A stretch of DNA of 64,000 nt from Chloroflexota bacterium (GCA_016223135.1 JACRPQ010000010.1:62001-126000); one strand, 5' to 3'; shown: positions 32,782-42,713, counted from the first letter of the stretch. The notes: a model not told the origin generated them from the letters alone. A program made the numbers and translations.

Positions 32782-34718
32782 AAAATTACGCCGAACGCCT
32801 CACCAGCCTGCGCTTCCGCCTTGCCATTGGTTTTGCCATTGTCGGTGTTCTCGCCAGCGCGCTGGCTGTGTCGCTGTCTTATCTGCAAGCCCGCAACCAT
32901 CTATTCCGCGAGAAGCAAAATAAACTGATCGCCCTCGCCGCGAACGCCGCCCTGCAAATCAACGGCGATGCCCACGCTCAACTGCAAACCGCCGCCGATA
33001 TGGATACCGATATCTACCGCGAACTGCAAAACAAGAGTTTCGCCATCGCCGCCACCGACCCGGAAATCCTGTACGTGTACACCATGCGTAAAAACGAAGC
33101 GGGCGAAATCTACTTTGTCCTCGATGCCGGTCACGAACCCGGCGCGACGCCCGAGGAATATAAACCGGTGAAAATCGGCACACGCTATGAAAGCCCGAGC
33201 GAGTTCCTCGTGGAAAACTTCGATACACTGCGCGCGCCCACCGTCGAAACGGAATTCTACACCGACGAATTCGGCACCTACCTGACTGCCTACGCTCCCT
33301 TATACAAGTCCAATGGGCAAGTGGAAGGCATCCTCGGCGTGGATATTTTGGCGCAGGACATTCTCGCTCAGCAACAGGAGTTCTTCCGCACTTTTATACT
33401 TCTGTTCCTGGCGTGTGCCGCAAGCGCAGCGGGGCTGGGCTGGCTGGCTGGCGCACAAATTGCCGAGCCCATACTGAAACTTGCCAAAGCCACGGCTGCC
33501 ATCCAGAAAACAGATAACCGGCTGAAATTACGCACCGGCATCCGCGAGCTCAACTGGGTGATTGACAGTTTCAACAAGTTGCTGCAGGTTCTACAAGCGG
33601 ACGAAGAGCAACTTCGGCGGCAAGCCGCCAGCCTGAACGCAAAAAACGAAGAAATCCAACAAACGGTTAACCTGCTGGAACAACGCGCCACTCAGCTTGA
33701 AATCATTTCCGACATCGTCAAAGCCACCACCTCTCTCGAAAATCTGCAAAGCCTGCTGCCGCGCATCGCATCCGCCATCAGCGAACGGATGGGATACTAT
33801 CATGTCGGCATTTTCCTCGTGGATGAAAACCGCGAATACGCGGTGTTGCGCGCCGCCAACAGCCCCGGCGGGCAAAGAATGCTTGCACGTGGACACAAAC
33901 TGAAGGTTGGGCAGACCGGCATCGTCGGATACGTCACCGCCATCGGCGCGCCGCGCATCGCCCTGGACGTTGGAACGGATGCGGCATACTTCGACAATCC
34001 CGACCTCCCCGCAACCCGTTCCGAAGCCGCACTGCCCCTCATCATCGGCGATCAAGTCATCGGCGCGCTGGATGTACAAAGCATTCAGCCCAACGCTTTC
34101 AAAGAAGAAGATATTCGTCTGCTGCGGACTCTGGCTGATCAAATCGCTGTGGCGATTCAAAATGCCCGCGTCTATGAGTCTTTGCAGGAACTACTCGAAA
34201 AAAGTCAGAAAGCCTCTACCGTCTACATCCAGGATGCGTGGCGCATTCTTCAAGCAGACGGCGGAAATATCGGCTATAAGGCATCCGACAAAGAAGTTGC
34301 CCCGTTACTGCGCCCATGGCTGACGCCCTACAATCGCAAAGCGTTGGTGGAAAAGCAAACCGTGGCGGAAAGCGGAATGAACGCCGCCCTCGCCGTTCCC
34401 ATCCGCTTGCGTGGTGAAGTGATCGGCGTGCTGGATATTCATACACCCAGCGAACACGAATGGGACGAGGACGAGGTGGACATTGCCGAAGCGGTGGCAG
34501 AACGCCTCTCCCTGGCGCTCGAAACATCGCTGCTGCTCAAAGCCACCCAGCGGCGTGCGGAAATCGAACGCCTCACCACCGACATCTCCGATAAAATCAC
34601 ATCAACCACTCAGATTGACGCCATTCTCCGCACCGCCGCCGAAGAACTCAGCCGCGCCCTGGGCGGCTCTGAAGTGCTGGTACAACTCCATACCGATACA
34701 GGAGAAAAACAACCATGA
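32778..34718 (+). CDS. Sensor 9: periplasmic Cache-like, GAF protein
   Basis: This is a 646-aa protein with TM1 near 16-36, a periplasmic domain to about 205 (LYVYTMRKNEAGEIYFVLDA, FYTDEFGTYLTAYAPLYKS, GILGVDI) like that of sensor 5, TM2, a HAMP-like region and a coiled coil. The canonical GAF (MGYYHVGIFLVDENREYAVL), late-GAF segment (LAVPIRLRGEVIGVLDIHT) and GAF-start tail (QIDAILRTAAEELSRALGG) follow. Its stop overlaps (ATGA) the start of the substrate-binding lipoprotein gene. This is a strong hint that the lipoprotein presents a ligand to this sensor. No output domain. Confidence 0.88.
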   Translation: MKNYAERLTSLRFRLAIGFAIVGVLASALAVSLSYLQARNHLFREKQNKLIALAANAALQINGDAHAQLQTAADMDTDIYRELQNKSFAIAATDPEILYVYTMRKNEAGEIYFVLDAGHEPGATPEEYKPVKIGTRYESPSEFLVENFDTLRAPTVETEFYTDEFGTYLTAYAPLYKSNGQVEGILGVDILAQDILAQQQEFFRTFILLFLACAASAAGLGWLAGAQIAEPILKLAKATAAIQKTDNRLKLRTGIRELNWVIDSFNKLLQVLQADEEQLRRQAASLNAKNEEIQQTVNLLEQRATQLEIISDIVKATTSLENLQSLLPRIASAISERMGYYHVGIFLVDENREYAVLRAANSPGGQRMLARGHKLKVGQTGIVGYVTAIGAPRIALDVGTDAAYFDNPDLPATRSEAALPLIIGDQVIGALDVQSIQPNAFKEEDIRLLRTLADQIAVAIQNARVYESLQELLEKSQKASTVYIQDAWRILQADGGNIGYKASDKEVAPLLRPWLTPYNRKALVEKQTVAESGMNAALAVPIRLRGEVIGVLDIHTPSEHEWDEDEVDIAEAVAERLSLALETSLLLKATQRRAEIERLTTDISDKITSTTQIDAILRTAAEELSRALGGSEVLVQLHTDTGEKQP

Positions 34719-35686
34719 AACCCACCCGCTTACTGTTTGTCCTTTTGCTCCTTCTCGTCAGCGGCTGTTCGCTTGCACCTGCGCCTGCCGCGCCGCGCCC
34801 GCCTCTGCGCATCGAATGGACCTACTGGCCCGGCGATTGGATTCTGCTGGTTGCCAAAGATCAGGGCATTTTCGAAAAGCACGGCGTCCAAGTGGAACCC
34901 GTCCTTTATGAGGTCTTTGACGACGTCTTCCCCGATATGGCTGCCGAAAAAATTGACGGCGGATTGTTCGTCATCGGTGATTTGGTGCCAATCTTCAACA
35001 ACGATAACCTGCACGCCGTTTTCCTCACAGATGTCTCCGATGGCGCCGACCAGGTGGTGGCTTCGCCCGACATTCAATCGCCGGCTGACCTGCGCGGTAA
35101 ACGCATCGGCGTTGCCCTGGGAACCTTCGGAGAACTGTTTGTGCGTCAAATGCTGATCGAAAATGGGATTCAACCCGCCGAGGTCACGTTTGTGGACATC
35201 AACGCCGAAGCCGTACCGGATGCGATCCCATCGCTGATAGACGCCGGACACACTTGGGAACCAGCCACTTCCCAAGCCGTTCAGAAGGGACAGCGCATCA
35301 TCTTCACCAGCGCCGAAACGCCCGGTCTCATCCCCGACCTGCTGGTGATGCGCACCTCGGTGCTGCGCGAACGACCGGACGACGTGCGCGCCTTCCTCGC
35401 CGCCTGGCTGGAAGCAGTGGAATTCACCAAAGCGCACCCCGAGGAAGCCATTGCCAGCATCGCCAAATTGAGCGGCATGGCGCCGGAGGAAATCTCCTTC
35501 GACGGCGTGCGCCTCTACACTCTTGAAGATAACCGTGCCGCCTTCGCTCAAAATCCAGGCAGCGATACGACTTCGATTTACTACACCACTCAGCTATACG
35601 TGCAGTTCTTCGTGGACAGTGGTCTATTGACTGTGCGTCCGGATATCAATCAAATGCTCGACCCATCCTTCCTGCCGCAGCCATAA
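34715..35686 (+). CDS. Orphan ABC-type substrate-binding lipoprotein (SsuA/ThiY-like)
   Basis: The 323-aa protein begins with a lipoprotein signal (LLFVLLLLLVSGCSL) and continues as a type-II periplasmic binding protein of the NMT1/SsuA/ThiY kind: WTYWPGDWILLVAKDQGIFE, then DLRGKRIGVALGTFGELFVR, then FLAAWLEAVEFTK. Such proteins bind sulfonates, pyrimidine precursors, nitrate or similar solutes. No ABC permease or ATPase gene is nearby. Instead the gene is translationally coupled to sensor 9 and lies among sensors, so it more likely delivers a ligand to a Cache sensor than to a transporter. The ligand cannot be read from sequence. Confidence 0.87.
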   Translation: MKPTRLLFVLLLLLVSGCSLAPAPAAPRPPLRIEWTYWPGDWILLVAKDQGIFEKHGVQVEPVLYEVFDDVFPDMAAEKIDGGLFVIGDLVPIFNNDNLHAVFLTDVSDGADQVVASPDIQSPADLRGKRIGVALGTFGELFVRQMLIENGIQPAEVTFVDINAEAVPDAIPSLIDAGHTWEPATSQAVQKGQRIIFTSAETPGLIPDLLVMRTSVLRERPDDVRAFLAAWLEAVEFTKAHPEEAIASIAKLSGMAPEEISFDGVRLYTLEDNRAAFAQNPGSDTTSIYYTTQLYVQFFVDSGLLTVRPDINQMLDPSFLPQP

Positions 35687-35800
35687 CCAGCGAATCAACC
35701 ATGGAGCATTTTCACATCTTTGTGTCGCCTGTACCGCAAAATTTCGTCTCCACGATGCGATACCGACAAAAATTCCAACGTCAAGGAGGATCCATCAAAC

Positions 35801-36583
35801 ATGCGTAAACGTACAGTCTTCCTCATTGTCCTGCTTGCGACCGTCCTGGCGCTCACTGCCTGCGGAGGCGGCGGAAAGCAGAAGACCATCACCTATTCCC
35901 GGGTGGTGGACCTCAGCCAGGTCATTGACACGAACATTCCCCTCTGGCCCGGCGACCCGCCGGTGGAATTCGAGAAAGTCGCCGACTTCGCCACCGACGG
36001 CTACTACCTGCGCCGCTTCTCCATCGGTGAACACAGCGGCACACACATGAACGCCTCCAACAGTTTTGTGGAAAACGGTCAGGGCATTGACGCCTATCCG
36101 CCCGAATCGCTGGTTGTCCCTGCGGTGGTGATTGACATTCGCGAGAAAGCCGCCGCCAACCCCGATTACGCCCTCACCGTGGATGATGTGCTGGCTTGGG
36201 AGAAGAAATACGGCAAAATTCCCACCGGCAGCCTGATCATCCTCTTCACCGGCTGGCAGGATAAATGGAACGACCCCGTTGCCTTCTTCAACGAGGACGC
36301 CGAGGGCGGGCTGCACTTCCCCGGCTTCGACGGTGAAACCACCCGTTTCCTCTTCGAGGAGCGGCAGGCGGCTGGCATGGGCATTGACACGCACGGCGTG
36401 GACCCCGGACAGGACGAGGCATACGCCACCAATACCCAAATCGCCGAACGAAACGCCATCGCTTTGGAGTGCCTGACCAATCTGGATCAACTTCCGCCCA
36501 CCGGCGCGACCCTCGTGTTGGGCATTCTGCGTCTGAAGGACGGCTCCGGCACGCCTCTTTCTGTCATGGCATTCATTCCCTAA
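35801..36583 (+). CDS. Cyclase-family (kynurenine-formamidase-like) lipoprotein
   Basis: A strong aaggagga precedes the ATG at 35801. The 260-aa product has a lipobox (LALTACGGG) and then a cyclase-family domain (VVDLSQVIDTNIPLWPGDPP and HSGTHMN, later GIDTHGVDPG). The family's metal site is normally H-x-G-T-H-x-D followed by a third histidine. Here the aspartate position is asparagine and the downstream histidine appears replaced (ASNSF). Either the chemistry is altered or the protein has become a binding protein. It is extracytoplasmic and embedded in the sensor operon, which supports a ligand-processing or ligand-binding role. Confidence 0.82.
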   Translation: MRKRTVFLIVLLATVLALTACGGGGKQKTITYSRVVDLSQVIDTNIPLWPGDPPVEFEKVADFATDGYYLRRFSIGEHSGTHMNASNSFVENGQGIDAYPPESLVVPAVVIDIREKAAANPDYALTVDDVLAWEKKYGKIPTGSLIILFTGWQDKWNDPVAFFNEDAEGGLHFPGFDGETTRFLFEERQAAGMGIDTHGVDPGQDEAYATNTQIAERNAIALECLTNLDQLPPTGATLVLGILRLKDGSGTPLSVMAFIP

Positions 36584-36592
36584 CTTACCGAA

Positions 36593-36625
36593 AGGCTTGC
36601 GGAATCCCTGAGATTCCGCAAGCCT
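36593..36625 (+). terminator. Strong hairpin after the cyclase gene
   Basis: Perfect 14-bp arms (aggcttgcggaatc and its complement) enclose a five-base loop ten bases after the stop. No T tract follows, so it may be an mRNA-stabilising or partial termination structure that separates the two halves of the sensor operon. Confidence 0.5.
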
Positions 36626-36638
36626 CTGGACGATTGAC

Positions 36639-39422
36639 ATGGACTTCAACCGTAACGCCCGTTCCGTACTAATAACAGCCGCCATCGCCTCGCTGCTGGC
36701 GATGATCTATTACCTTGCGCTTTTCCTTCTGCTAAACGAAAGGCGCTATCTTGTCGTTAGTGGCGCCACGCTCCTGCTGCTGTCTGCTGCAGGCGGCGGG
36801 CTCCTGCTGTTGCGGGCGGGGCGACCTCGCCCGGCGATATGGATGCTGGTCTTGGGCGGTGAATTGACCTTCTTCGCCCCCCTTACCGTTTTTGCAAATG
36901 CCTCGTTCTTATTTTCGCCTGCGATTATCCTTCTCGTTCTCCTCATTGCCTTCTTGACGTTCTCACAACAGCAGGAACGCACCCGCGCTGCCTATTCAGC
37001 AGTCATCAGCGCTGTGGTCAATCTGCTCGCTGACCAACTCTGGTCCTTCGAACGCGCTCCGCTCCCCATTTATGTCATCGTGGGTATCGGCGGATTAATC
37101 GTGGTGGTAGCTCTCTTATACACAATCTTCATCTTCCGCGCCTTTCGTGACCTGACCCTGCGCGCCAAAACCACCACCCTGACTGCAACCCTTGTCATTT
37201 TGACCGTTGTCCTCGTCTCCAGCCTGCATATTTTTTACACCCGCAACACTCTATTGAGCAACGCGCAAAATTCACTGCACAATGCCGCAGAAAATCTCGC
37301 CTCTTTGCTTGATAATTCACTCATCGCCATTCTGAACTCGCTGCGCGCAGAGGCGCAAAACCCCGACTTTGCCGAGATGTTGACCGTCTCTCCACGAAAC
37401 AGCAAGTACGCCGATGTCCTCTCGGAGACAACCATCACCCTGCTTGCCCTCAAAAACAAGGACCCCATCTTTATTTCATCCTATGCACTGCTGGATGCAC
37501 AAGGAAACGTTTTGGTTTCAACAGAAGGAAATGAAATCGGGCAGGACGAGAGCCAGCGCGACTACTTTCAAAGACCGCGGCAGGATGGTTTGCCATTCTT
37601 CTCGGTCTGGTATTCGGAAAACAGCCTCTACTTTTCCACCCCTGTGCGCGACAAGAACAACGTCATCATCGGCGTGCTGCGCGCACGCTACAGCGCATCG
37701 CTCTTGCAGCAACTGATCGTTCAGACCAGCGGACTGGCGGGAGAAGGATCGTTTGCAGTCCTGCTCGACGAACATCATGTCATTCTGGCGCATGGACTTC
37801 ATGCGGAGACAATCTTCAAAACCACTGCGCCGCTAACCGCCGACCTGCTGACAAAGTGGCAAACAGAAGGGCGTTACCCGCCCGGCACAGCAGACACATT
37901 TACCGTCAACCTGCCTGAAGTGGAACAACACTTGAACGAGGCGGCACCCTCGCCTTTCTTTGAGATGATTGACATACAAGATACCCCTCAGCAGGCAGTG
38001 GCAGTTCCCATGAGCCAGCAGCCATGGATTGTCCTTTTTGCCCAGCCTCAGGAAGTGTTCCTGACGCCCATCAACCAACAAATCAACCGCAGTATCCTGC
38101 TTGCCCTTGCCGCCGCCGTCCTCTCCGCTTATCTGGCAATCGGCGTTTCACGTCTGCTCACCGATCCCATTCTCCGCCTCACGGAGACAGCACGCCAAAT
38201 CGCTGCTGGCGATCTGCTGAAACGAGCGCCAGTGACCTCCCAAGATGAGATCGGCATCCTGGCAGAAGCCTTCAACCAGATGACATCCCAATTGCACGAG
38301 CTAATCACAGGACTTGAACAGCGCGTCAGCGAACGAACCACGGATTTGAAGAACGCCGTCATCCTCAGCGAAAAACGCGCCGCCGACCTGCACGCCATCA
38401 GCGAAATCTCCCGCCTCATCTCCACCGAACAGCGGCTTGACACCCTCCTGCCCCTTGTTACCCACCTCATCAGCGAGCGTTTCGGCTTCTACCACGTCGG
38501 CATCTTTTTGGTGGATGAAGCGCGCCGCTTTGCCCATCTGCAAGCCGCCAACAGCGAAGGCGGACAAAAAATGCTTGCCCGCGGACATCGCCTCCAAATT
38601 GGGACCGGTTTGGTCGGCACCGCCGTCCAAACCGGCAAACCCCGCATCGCGCTGGACGTGGGGACTGATCCTGTTTACTTTAACAACCCCGACCTTCCCA
38701 ACACCCATTCCGAAATGGCGCTGCCGCTCAATTACCGCGGCGTCACCATCGGCGTGCTGGATGTGCAAAGCACCCAGCCAGGCGCCTTCACTGAAAGCGA
38801 CGCCCAAACCCTCAGCATCCTTGCTGATCAAGTTTCTATCGCCATCGAAAACGCCCGCCTCTTTGGTCAAACACAACAAGCGCGCGAAGAAGCCGAAACC
38901 CTATATACCCAACTCCAAAGCCGGGAATGGAGCGCTTTCCTCCGCAAGGAAACACGCATAGGCTACCAGCAAACTGTAAGCGGAGGAAAACGCCTCACCC
39001 AGCCGGTATTATCCGCAGAAATCCGCAAAGCCATCCAGGAAGGACAAGTGGTGGTAATGGACGGGGAAGAAACGCAGTCCTACCCAACTATGGCTGTGCC
39101 GGTCAAACTGCGCGGACAGACCATCGGCGTTCTCAATATCAAAGCTCCTCTCCCAAACCGCCGCTGGAGTCAGGACGAAGTCAACCTCGCCCAAGCCATT
39201 TCAGACCGCCTTGCCTTTGCGCTCGATAACGCCCGCCTTCTGTTGGAGGCGCAGCGCCGTGCCGCAAAGGAAACAAAAATCGGCGAAGTTTCTGCCAAAA
39301 TCGGCGCCTCCATCAACATGCGCAACGTTCTGCAAACTGCCGTTGAAGAATTGGGTCGCGCCTTGCCGGGCTCGGAGGTCATCATTCAATTCAGCGACAC
39401 AGACGGAGAAGGTATCGAATGA
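36639..39422 (+). CDS. Sensor 10: multi-span plus double-Cache, HAMP, GAF protein
   Basis: This is a 927-aa protein, the largest sensor. About six membrane spans fill the first 180 residues, then another span (about 185-205) starts a periplasmic Cache-like domain (PIFISSYALLDAQGNVLVST, RDYFQRPRQDGLPFFSVWYS, FSTPVRDKNNVIIGVLRAR) to about 480. A span, HAMP and a coiled coil follow, then the canonical GAF (FGFYHVGIFLVDEARRFAHL), late-GAF segment (MAVPVKLRGQTIGVLNIKA) and GAF-start tail (NMRNVLQTAVEELGRALPG). It looks like a fusion of two input types on the shared cytosolic module. No output domain. Its stop overlaps the next start (ATGA). Confidence 0.87.
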   Translation: MDFNRNARSVLITAAIASLLAMIYYLALFLLLNERRYLVVSGATLLLLSAAGGGLLLLRAGRPRPAIWMLVLGGELTFFAPLTVFANASFLFSPAIILLVLLIAFLTFSQQQERTRAAYSAVISAVVNLLADQLWSFERAPLPIYVIVGIGGLIVVVALLYTIFIFRAFRDLTLRAKTTTLTATLVILTVVLVSSLHIFYTRNTLLSNAQNSLHNAAENLASLLDNSLIAILNSLRAEAQNPDFAEMLTVSPRNSKYADVLSETTITLLALKNKDPIFISSYALLDAQGNVLVSTEGNEIGQDESQRDYFQRPRQDGLPFFSVWYSENSLYFSTPVRDKNNVIIGVLRARYSASLLQQLIVQTSGLAGEGSFAVLLDEHHVILAHGLHAETIFKTTAPLTADLLTKWQTEGRYPPGTADTFTVNLPEVEQHLNEAAPSPFFEMIDIQDTPQQAVAVPMSQQPWIVLFAQPQEVFLTPINQQINRSILLALAAAVLSAYLAIGVSRLLTDPILRLTETARQIAAGDLLKRAPVTSQDEIGILAEAFNQMTSQLHELITGLEQRVSERTTDLKNAVILSEKRAADLHAISEISRLISTEQRLDTLLPLVTHLISERFGFYHVGIFLVDEARRFAHLQAANSEGGQKMLARGHRLQIGTGLVGTAVQTGKPRIALDVGTDPVYFNNPDLPNTHSEMALPLNYRGVTIGVLDVQSTQPGAFTESDAQTLSILADQVSIAIENARLFGQTQQAREEAETLYTQLQSREWSAFLRKETRIGYQQTVSGGKRLTQPVLSAEIRKAIQEGQVVVMDGEETQSYPTMAVPVKLRGQTIGVLNIKAPLPNRRWSQDEVNLAQAISDRLAFALDNARLLLEAQRRAAKETKIGEVSAKIGASINMRNVLQTAVEELGRALPGSEVIIQFSDTDGEGIE

Positions 39423-41926
39423 CAGACGAAAAGAAAACACCCGCCTTTTTCCCGTCATTGCCCGCGGGGCGTGCATCCATCCGCAGAAGACTGCTTCGCG
39501 GCAGTCTTGCCATCGTTTTTCTGGCAATTGCCATCATGGGCGCGTTTGTATTCATCAGCACAGGACGAACCCATGCTACCCTCATCGCGCGCCTGGATGT
39601 CACCACCCGCAGCGAAGCGGAAAACCTGCTCGCCATCACAGCAGACCGGCAGGCGGAAACCTTATCGAATTTTTTCAACAACTTACAGGCAAACATTCTC
39701 TCCCTGCAAAAATACGATCAAAATCTGCTTTTAAACCGGCAGACATTTGGGTCGGGCGCGTATTGGGACGCCGCCGCTTCGCTTGCCCGAAACGACAAAG
39801 GCAGTTGGGATAACCCCAACACCGAAAGCGGCTCCGTATTCATCCCCGCCGCAGCCGAACTTACAGAATCCATGGTGGCGGAATTAAACGCCATCCGCCA
39901 CATGGACTTGCTGGCTCCCTCCATTCTCCAAGCCAACCCGGATATCATTGCCGTCTATTTCGGCGGCTCCAGCGGTTACACCCTTTACTACCCCAACATA
40001 GACCTTGCTGCCATTGTGCCGCCCGATTTCAATGTCACGAGCCGCCCATGGTACACAGTGGCAGGACCAGAAGCCAACCCCAGCCGCGGCGCGGTCTGGT
40101 CTGACCCTTATTTGGATGCGGCGCTCAATGGCATCATCATCACCAACAGCGCACCCGTCTATGACTCGGCAGACAGGCTGGCAGGCGTTGTGGCGCAGGA
40201 TATTCAACTGACAAAAATCTCCCAACTTGTCGGGAACATCCATGTAGGCGAAAGCGGTTACGCCTTCCTCATTGACCGCCAGGGGCGGTTGATTGCCATG
40301 CCCGAAGCGGGCTACACAGACCTGAAAATCACCCCCGACCTGCTGCCTTTGGGAGGCAAACTGACCGCCACCAACCTTGGAGCGACCGTTGCAACGCTGC
40401 AAACCGTCCTCTCCGAAATGACCGCCGGTGACAGCGGGCTTACGGAAATCAACTTGAATGGCGTGAACCGCTTTGTCATCTATCGCCCGGTGCGGGGCGT
40501 GGAATTCAGTCTGGCAATCATCGTGCCGGTGGATGAAATGCTCGCCAAAGCGCTGGAAGCGCGGCGGCAGCTCGAGCGCGAAAATCTCAACGCGCTGGGC
40601 GTCAGCATCTTCGTTGTTCTCGGCATTTTTGGTCTGACTCTGCTTGTCACCCGCAATTTCAGCAACAACCTGATCGCGCCGCTGCTTGCCCTCACTCGCA
40701 CAGCCGAAGAAATGGCAAAAGGCAACCTGGAAGCAAGAGCCTCTGTCGCCGAACAAGACGAGATTGGCACGCTTGCCACTACATTGAACTCCATGGCGGC
40801 GGAACTCAAAGCATCCATTGACTCATTGGAAATGCGCGTCGCCGAACGCACGAAAGAAGTCGAACAACGCGGACAGGAACTCCAAACCGCAAATGCGCAC
40901 CTTCAGCGCCGCGCCGCACAATTCGAGGCAATGGCGCAGGTCGCCCAATCCATCGCTTCCATCCGCGACTTGAAGGAACTTCTGCCGCGCATCGCGTCGG
41001 TCATCAGCGAAAAATACGGCTTCTATCACGTGGGCGTCTTCCTGCTCGATGAAAACAACGAATATGCGGTTCTCACCGCCGCCAATAGTGAAGGCGGGCA
41101 GCGCATGCTGGCAAGGCAGCACCGTCTCAAAGTGGGCGAACAAGGCATTGTAGGAAGCGTCACCGCCAGCGGACAGCCGCGCATCGCCCTCGACGTGGGA
41201 GCGGATGCCGTCTTCTTCAACAACCCCGACCTCCCCGACACCCACTCCGAAATGGCGCTGCCCCTCTTCAGCGGCGGCAAAGTCATCGGCGCGCTGGATG
41301 TGCAAAGCACCGAAGCCGGCGCCTTCACTGAAGAAGATATACAAACGCTCAGCCTGCTTGCCGAGCAGGTCAGCCTTGCCATCGAAAACGCCCGCCTGTT
41401 CGAAGCCTCCAACCGCACCTTGAATGAATTGCAAACACTCATGCGCCAATCCACGCGCGAGGCATGGAAGCGCCTGCCCCACAGCCAAAAACTACTCGGT
41501 TATCGCTACAACGCCATGGGCTCCTCCCCTCTCACGGAGCCGATCCAGTTAACGGCGCTGTCAGAGAAGAAAAAGACCGAGGCGGCAGAAACAGCCTCCA
41601 TCGTCGTCCCGATCGAACTGCGCGGAGAGGTCATCGGCAGGCTGGTTGTCCAATCCCCCTCCGCATCACAATGGGGAACCGACGAAAAAGACCTCATCCA
41701 GGCAGTGGCAGAACGTGTGGCGCTCTCTGCAGAAAACGCGCGCCTGTTCGAAGAGACCACCCGCCGCGCCGAACGCGAGCGGCTGGTTTCCGAAATCACC
41801 GGCAAGATACGAAGCCATAACGACCCGCAAGCCATGATCGAAACCGCCCTGCAGGAACTGCGCCAGGCGCTTGGCGCCACCCGCGTGGAGATCCTGCCCA
41901 AGGCTTCGGACGGAAAGGACAAGTGA
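39419..41926 (+). CDS. Sensor 11: double-Cache, HAMP, GAF protein
   Basis: This is an 835-aa protein with the same plan as sensor 8: TM1 near 28-48, a double-Cache region to about 390 (DIIAVYFGGSSGYTLYYPN, GESGYAFLIDRQGRLIAMP, FVIYRPVRGVEFSLAIIVPV), TM2, HAMP, a coiled coil, a canonical GAF (YGFYHVGVFLLDENNEYAVL), the late-GAF segment (IVVPIELRGEVIGRLVVQS) and the GAF-start tail (DPQAMIETALQELRQALGA). No output domain. It ends one base before the ParA gene, so sensing, ParA and kinase genes are in one transcript. Confidence 0.88.
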   Translation: MTDEKKTPAFFPSLPAGRASIRRRLLRGSLAIVFLAIAIMGAFVFISTGRTHATLIARLDVTTRSEAENLLAITADRQAETLSNFFNNLQANILSLQKYDQNLLLNRQTFGSGAYWDAAASLARNDKGSWDNPNTESGSVFIPAAAELTESMVAELNAIRHMDLLAPSILQANPDIIAVYFGGSSGYTLYYPNIDLAAIVPPDFNVTSRPWYTVAGPEANPSRGAVWSDPYLDAALNGIIITNSAPVYDSADRLAGVVAQDIQLTKISQLVGNIHVGESGYAFLIDRQGRLIAMPEAGYTDLKITPDLLPLGGKLTATNLGATVATLQTVLSEMTAGDSGLTEINLNGVNRFVIYRPVRGVEFSLAIIVPVDEMLAKALEARRQLERENLNALGVSIFVVLGIFGLTLLVTRNFSNNLIAPLLALTRTAEEMAKGNLEARASVAEQDEIGTLATTLNSMAAELKASIDSLEMRVAERTKEVEQRGQELQTANAHLQRRAAQFEAMAQVAQSIASIRDLKELLPRIASVISEKYGFYHVGVFLLDENNEYAVLTAANSEGGQRMLARQHRLKVGEQGIVGSVTASGQPRIALDVGADAVFFNNPDLPDTHSEMALPLFSGGKVIGALDVQSTEAGAFTEEDIQTLSLLAEQVSLAIENARLFEASNRTLNELQTLMRQSTREAWKRLPHSQKLLGYRYNAMGSSPLTEPIQLTALSEKKKTEAAETASIVVPIELRGEVIGRLVVQSPSASQWGTDEKDLIQAVAERVALSAENARLFEETTRRAERERLVSEITGKIRSHNDPQAMIETALQELRQALGATRVEILPKASDGKDK

Positions 41927-41927
41927 T

Positions 41928-42713
41928 ATGGCATACGCAATTGCAATGTCGAACGAAAAAGGCGGCGTCGCCAAAACCACCTCCACGCTTTCGCTGGGCG
42001 CCGCGCTTGCCGAATTGAACTACCGCGTCCTGCTGGTGGACCTCGACCCCCAAGCGAACCTTTCGCTTGCCCTTGGCTTGGAAACCGATGAGGCGAGCAT
42101 CACCTCGGCAAATGTGTTGATTGAAGGCGTTGCCCTCAAAACCGCCATCCGCACCACAGAGATTCGCAATCTTTCCCTCGTGCCGTCCAATTTTAAAATC
42201 GAGAATGCGGAACAATTCCTGCCCATGCGCACCCATTATCTGACCACGCTTCGCAGCGCCCTGGAGGCGGATGCGCTTCCCTATGATTACATTCTGTTCG
42301 ATTGCCCGCCTGCCCTCGGAGCAATCACTCTCAATGCGCTTGCCGCCGCCAACCTGCTCATCATTCCCACCCAGGCAGAATACTTCTCCGCCTACGCGCT
42401 GAGAAACATGATGGGCACCATCCGCCGCATCCGCCAGGAAGTCAACCCGGGTCTTGCCTACCGCATTCTGGTCACCCTCCTCGACCGCCGCAACCGCACC
42501 CATCGCAACATCTTCGAGCAGCTGCAAGCCACTTTTGGTCAGGGTGTTTTTACCACTGTCATCGAAATTGACACCAAACTCAGGGAAAGCCCGATTGCCG
42601 GCGTGCCTATCGTCCACTACAAGCCCACCAGCCGCGGCGCACAACAATACCGCGTCCTTGCCCAGGAGTTGATTGAATATGCCAAAGAAGAAACCGCTCG
42701 CCAGGCGGCTTGA
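41928..42713 (+). CDS. ParA/MinD-family ATPase (orphan, positioning type)
   Basis: The ATG at 41928 gives 261 residues. The deviant Walker A motif is NEKGGVAKTTSTLSLG with the signature lysine, followed by VLLVDLDPQANLS and the ILFDCPPALG switch. These ATPases bind DNA as ATP dimers and move cargo over the nucleoid. No parB or parS is seen. Instead the gene overlaps the hybrid kinase gene by 35 bp, and the kinase starts with a ParB-like basic peptide. This suggests that ParA positions the kinase complex, as orphan ParAs do for chemosensory clusters and carboxysomes. The cargo assignment is inference; the ATPase assignment is secure. Confidence 0.92.
   Translation: MAYAIAMSNEKGGVAKTTSTLSLGAALAELNYRVLLVDLDPQANLSLALGLETDEASITSANVLIEGVALKTAIRTTEIRNLSLVPSNFKIENAEQFLPMRTHYLTTLRSALEADALPYDYILFDCPPALGAITLNALAAANLLIIPTQAEYFSAYALRNMMGTIRRIRQEVNPGLAYRILVTLLDRRNRTHRNIFEQLQATFGQGVFTTVIEIDTKLRESPIAGVPIVHYKPTSRGAQQYRVLAQELIEYAKEETARQAA

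Noticed and set aside
41928-42713. ParA as part of a plasmid or chromosome partition locus
   Set aside because: No parB, parS-like repeats or replication gene is next to it, and the gene overlaps a kinase; a cargo-positioning role fits better.
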